Assembly: GCA_017654935.2 (NCBI GenBank)
Contig: CM065684.1
Coordinates: 51,081,222 to 51,145,221, forward strand
Source of the DNA: Phymorhynchus buccinoides
Lineage: Eukaryota; Mollusca; Gastropoda; Neogastropoda; Raphitomidae
DNA length: 64,000 bases
Direction: 5' to 3'
In this document: positions 56,001-62,000 of the stretch, one piece after another
Numbering within the stretch: the stretch's first letter is position 1
Layout of the letters: the number at the start of each line of letters is the position of its first letter
Program-made: the position numbers and the translations under genes
The notes under the pieces: model-generated
Told to the model about the DNA's origin: nothing
Databases searched by the model: none
Seen by the model: only the letters and a program-made list of their open reading frames with translations

Positions 56001-59000
56001 TCTGGTCGTTCACACTACTCAGCCTTCATTTATATACAAAAACTCTCTACACCGATTGGTTTTCCCACAACAAAAGCGAAGTCAGAGGCAAAATTGTGGT
56101 CTAAGGGAGTGAAGCGAGTTTAGAAGTGACCAAGGTATGGTGTGCACACAGATTTACTTCCATTGAAGCAAATGCACCAAATTGACAGCTACCTATTAAT
56201 TCCGGACATATATGGCCGGAACGACTTCAATGAGTTAAAACAAAGACAGCCGTTCAACCCAAACCAGCGGTCACTCCACTCACCAAATGCCTTGTCAGCT
56301 AACTTCTGAAACATGTACTTGTACTGCTTGTCCAGATCCTGGGCCGGGTTGTACGGAGCGACCACGCAACGCTGCCCACTCCCTCCCCACCCTGCCTTGT
56401 CCACCGCGCCGAACGAGCACATCACCTCGCCCGCCGACTTACGCTCGGCAAACCGATTGCTTCTTGACACGCTCGTGTTCAGCTGGGCCTTGGCACTGTG
56501 CAGAACAGATCGAATCAAATAACAACAATGATATAAATGTGACAGTGCATGGGAAAAACAGACATAATGGAATTTTGGCATAAATTGAGATTTTAATTTT
56601 TCATGGTGGAGCAAAGATTCCTTGTTGATACACAGAAAACCGAATTGAGTTATCTTGTCTAGTTTTTATTTTATAATTATTTGAAGTTTGGCATTCGGAA
56701 CAGATCATTTGCAGAAATCGGGTATAGAAGATACAATTTTGCCTCTTTGTTTCTATTGACTTGATTAAGAAAACGATCAAATAAACAAAGAAATCATTCA
56801 AAATTGTCCTTCATGTTGTGGATACTGGTAGAACACATAAAAATAGACATAAATATGCCCTAAATAGACAATTGATATTTTGTGGGTTGTTGACTATATT
56901 GGCTTTTGCTAAAAAACATTCTGAGCAACTTATGTGGGTTTTTCCCATGCACCGTCACAGATGATTAAGGCTGTGTACAGATATGCACGGAAGTTCCGTG
57001 TGGAAACCCCACCAATAAGAAAAAGAAAGGAAAAAATAAGCGCATGACTTTGTGGCATGACTTTCCACAAAGTCATGAGCTTATTTTCTTCTTCTTTCTT
57101 TTACTTATTGACAGGGTTGCCGCGCGGAACTTCCGCATATATCTGTACACAGCCTTATAGTTACTGAGCAAAGCTTGAGGAACTAGTGTTTTTGTCTGGT
57201 CCATGTGCCCGTCTGCCTGGACAACAAGCCCAGATAAGCATGCGAGGGAACTTTGCACCTGCTTGGTTTCAGCCTTTGGTGGTTTTTTTCCTTTTTTTAA
57301 TTTTATATATCTCACTTTGAAAAATGCTCTAGATACTTACAATAAGTAAAAATATACACACACGTATGTATGAAAAAGCTAGACTTTCATTCTTTTTGAG
57401 AAGGCAGCCAACATTTCAAAGAGAATCATCCCACTGTGATTAAAAGATACCCCGTATTTTACAAACTCTGAGCTGCATCATGTTATGAGATACACCCCCA
57501 AATCTTACTCAGAGTTCTGACTTAGCTATAGATACTAATACTATAGTAACATATATATTTATAGTTATAGTAATTTTCTATTAGGGAGAAAGGTGACAGA
57601 GTGGTTCAGACGTTCGCCTGCCAAATGTAATGCGTGACTGCAGCTTGAGTGACCCGGGTTTGAATCCCGGCCTCGCCCTTTCTTTCTAGTTTGACAGGAA
57701 AATCGAACTGAACGTTGAGTCCTTCGGATGGGGACTTAAAGCTAGTCCGACCCGTGCGCTTTACGCACTAGATAAAAGTCGGTAAGAGCAGGGAGAAATC
57801 CTAATTGATAGCTAGGCTTTCCAAGTGTGCCCACACCCCCTCCTCACCCTGTGCCCCCCCAAAAAAACCCACCCACAACATTGGGTAGGTGCTGCACTTG
57901 TGGCAACGCGCTCTCCAGGGGAGAGCAGCCCAAATTTCACAGAGATACGTCTCTGTGACTAGAATATACAAAATACCAGTACCAAATTATATTAGTCACA
58001 GAAAACTATCAGAAAGAAGAACAAACCCACTGTTTTCCCCAATATTTTGATTTCATCAACCTTCCTTTGGGTCCTCTTTTGCTGAGATAAGCCAGAACTA
58101 GGGTGTTGCACGCCAATGACAAAAGCTCACACATTCCATTACCATTTCACATCCAATCCGGGGAAAACAAATACCGCCTTGTAGTTGTTGATTTACCCTG
58201 GCTAAAAGACTCCAGGGATCATCCCAACAGCGGAAGCACTTGAACACTATAGTACAAGTGCACCAGCTATATACGAGAACATTACGTCTGTGACCTTTTT
58301 TTAATATTACCCTGCCATGTGGGTAGCCACACTCTGTTTTTGAGGCCTTGTAGACCATAAAATAATTTTTTTTACAAAATATATTAAATTAAAGCACAAC
58401 TGTTTACCACCTACACAAATCTTGAGTAGTCTGGAACGTGAAATGAGTAGTTTTGGTGCAAAATGTGTAGTTTTATTCATTAAACCATCAAACAATGTTC
58501 ACTGAAAATGAGTAATTAGAGCATGTTTTTTTCAATTTTCAAGAGTAGTAGAGGTCCAAATTGAGTAGAATACTACTGGAAAAGAGTTGAGTAAACAGGT
58601 CTGGTACTTTACCCAGTTGGTGAGGGAGAAGGTTTGACAGTGACCACAGGGCTTCGCTCGCTGTCCGCCAGTCGTTTGCGCAGCATGTCGCGTTCATCGG
58701 GCGTCACCTGACGTTTGACACTGACGCTCTGTCAACAGTGAACAATAACAGTGTTGAATTTAGACTTTTTAGAAAAGGGGGTCCAAGGACCCCTAAAGAT
58801 GAAAAAAGAGGGTCCTAGGGACTCTTCATGGTAAAAAAAAAGGGGTCCCAGAAGACAGGTTTGCGTGTGCGGTGGGTTCGAACCCGGCTGGTCACAGTGT
58901 TGTATCCTTATACTTTACTCCTATTTCCTGGTCCTTCGGATGAGACCTAAAACCGAGGTCCCGTGTACGAACGCACGCACAAGATCCTGCGCGCACGTTA

Positions 59001-62000
59001 AAGCCCATTGGAGTAGGCCGAGTGTGCCGGTGGAATGGATGACACGAGCTCACAAAGCATGCATCCTGTGCGCCAATAGCAGTCTAAACGAAGACTTGGG
59101 GCGTGGGGCAGGATAAACATCCCCAATCAGAAGAAGAAGACAAACACATCGCCGTCGGCAATCTCAAGTTCGTCGTCATTTGGAATTGCATTGGATGTTG
59201 GTCCCGAATCTTCCGTTACTGCAGCCGTATCTTCACTGACGCTCTGTCAACAGTGAACAATGGTGTCGGTGGATAATCAACAGGCAAGACATGGCATTCA
59301 GTTGCCACGTATGCTTTCAGGCAATAGACTGGAATTTCTCCGCCCCTGACCTGTAACAGTCAGGGTTTATGCAGATGTTTCACACCAAAATTCAGAAACT
59401 TTCAAAGACTTTTTCAAAGACCCTTTATCCTATTTTCAAAGACCTCTCACGACATGCAATCTCAATAAAGTTTATAAACTGAAAACATTTTTTTTTAGTT
59501 TCTCACTTCAAAATCTTATGACGGTTTTTTTCTTTTACTTTTCACAACCTAAAAAGATTGGATTTTTTCATCAACTTCTTCAGCTCCTTCCTCTTCATTT
59601 CTGCATAGCTCCTAAGAGCGTTGGGCTCCTTGATGAGAGGAACTGAGGCCTTTTGTTCTGCCTCCAATGATTTCTTGTCTGCAGTCTTCAACTTCTCTTC
59701 TATTTGATGACGATTTCTTCGATCACGATCACTCAAGTTGCACCGGTGTAGCCAAAGGCTCTGAATACAGTGAAACCCGTTTAGTACGAATTCCAGGGGA
59801 GAGGGCCAATTTACTCGTTGTAAGCATTGCTCGTTCAAACCATTTTATCGATTTTGGCAACCCTGACGAACCTATCAATCGGTCCTCACATCTACTGTGA
59901 TGTGCGTGTTGGTAAAGTGTGAAAAAGAACACACTTACCCAACAAAGCATGGTTGTAAGCCCAGTATCCTGTATCCATAGGGTTTTTAATGCCGATTACA
60001 TACACTTTAAAACAGTTTATTAACACACGATAACATCAAAAACATAAAATCCACACACGCGCTTTAAGAGAAAGTTAAAATTTCCCAGAAGTCACAAGAT
60101 CAGTGCGCAAAGAGTGAGTCCAGTGTCGTCTGCTTGCGCTGCAGACACCCAAGTTGTTATATCGGCCAATCAGAATGCCGCTTACATATCGAGGGGTCAG
60201 TCAAGATGGCGATGCTGTTGTCAGTGTGTTCTCGTTCTAGCCAGGTAGTTGTGCAAGAAAGCTTGACTTTGGGATGGCGGTGTGGTTGTAAGTGCGTTCT
60301 CGTTCTAACCGCGTAGTTTTTGCATAAAAGCTTGACTTTGGGAGTCAATAAATTGTACGTTATATGCAAGTTGCTCGTTGTAGCGAGCTCGTTGTGTGCA
60401 GAATTATTTAACAAGGAAAAAGAAGGCTTGTGGTCGGGAATTTTGAAACCACTCGTTAAACACGGGCTCTCGTTTAAACCGTACTCGTACTAAATGGGTT
60501 TCCCTGTATAGCGAGGGGAAGCAACAGATTACTGTCGACAAATTGAGGATATCTGCTAGATGGAACTAGATCGTCGAACCTTGGATATCGGAAAATCAGC
60601 CAAATAAAATTGCTTCTTTATCAATTGTGGAAGCAAACATTTTTTTTTTTTACGCCGTCAATTTTTGTAGGCGTCAATGACTTTTTCACAAACCATTTCA
60701 CGATTTTCACAGACCAAAACCAATTTTCAAAGACCGTCAAAGACTTGAACATGGCACTCCATTTCTCAAAGACTTTCAAAGACCGTGCGAACCCTGGACA
60801 CACGCACGCACCTACATAAAATTGATGCTCTCTTGCGTGTCACTTAGAAGTTGTACATAGCCACTTCAGTATTTAACACATTATTGGACCATCATTTGCG
60901 CAGCATGATCCGTTCGCGGGCGTCACCTCCACCCACCTCCGCGCTATAAACAGTGAACATAGGTGTCAGTAAATAATCAACAGCAGGGCTCCCAATCGTC
61001 CCGCAAAACAAGGGGTCCCAGGGACTCCTTCACTTACAGCATAGAGGGTCCTAGAGGCGGGATAGAGGGTCCCAGTGGCATAGCGAATGCTAAAAATAAT
61101 TTTTCTAGTGCATCCCAGGAACCCCCTGCACATTGTTTTAGAGGGTCCTGTAGAATTTTAGTGCTTCATAGACCCCCAAATGGGGGTCCCTGGGAGCCCT
61201 GAACAGGCAGGCCAAACCATTCAGTGTCATGTATGTTTTGAGCTAATGGAAATATCTTCAGTATCTAACACACTGTTGGGCCATTATTTGCACAGCACGT
61301 TCCTTTCATTAGGTTTCACTCAACGCTTGGCACTGCCGCTTTGTCAGTCAACCAAGGTAACAGTGAATAAACAAAACAGTTCTTAGTAGCCATAAATTAA
61401 AGTAGTGAGTAAACAAAACAGTTCTTAGTAGCCATAAATTAAAGTAAATCAATACATTTCAATACTTGCCATCTATCACTGATTTAACGATCAGAAGAGC
61501 ATCTATAAGCTTCTGTTCACTCACCTTGCCTGTACTGGTTGGAGTACTTGTGGCGTACATACTGATCATGTCCACATCTTCATCTCCTATCCTGTGTGCA
61601 TAGCCATAGGATGTAAATGCATTACAACAATTACTGCAACAACCATAATAAACAAACAAACACCACAAAACAAGCACATCTATTTACTATCGCAAACACC
61701 ACAAAACAAACACATCTATTTACTATCGCAAACACCACAAAACAAACACATCGATTTACTATCGCAAACACCAAAAAAACAAACACATCTATTTACTATC
61801 GCAAACACCACAAAACAAGCACATCTATTTACTATCGCAAACACCACAAAACAAGCACATCTATTTACTATCGCAAACACCACAAAACAAGCACATCTAT
61901 TTACTATCGCAAACACCACAAAACAAGCACATCTATTTACTATCGCAAACACCAAAAAAACAAACACATCTATTTACTATCGCAAACACCACAAAACAAG

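Larger units (their letters stand above)
59236..61380 (-). repeat. Scattered relic copies of POLA2 exon 2 and its acceptor
   Basis: Three dispersed segments resemble the exon 2 5' region: 59236-59290 (ACTGACGCTCTGTCAACAGT with AATCAACAGGCAAGACATGG), 60890-60985 (CATTTGCGCAGCATGATCCG, GGGCGTCACC, ATAAACAGTGAACATAGGTG) and 61280-61375 (TTTGCACAGCACGTTCC, CGCTTTGTCAGTCAACC). They are separated by later insertions and are increasingly diverged. Confidence 0.7.

Noticed and set aside
57583..57690. Functional tRNA gene
   Set aside because: A and B boxes are present but the sequence continues into a SINE body shared with 40161-40580.
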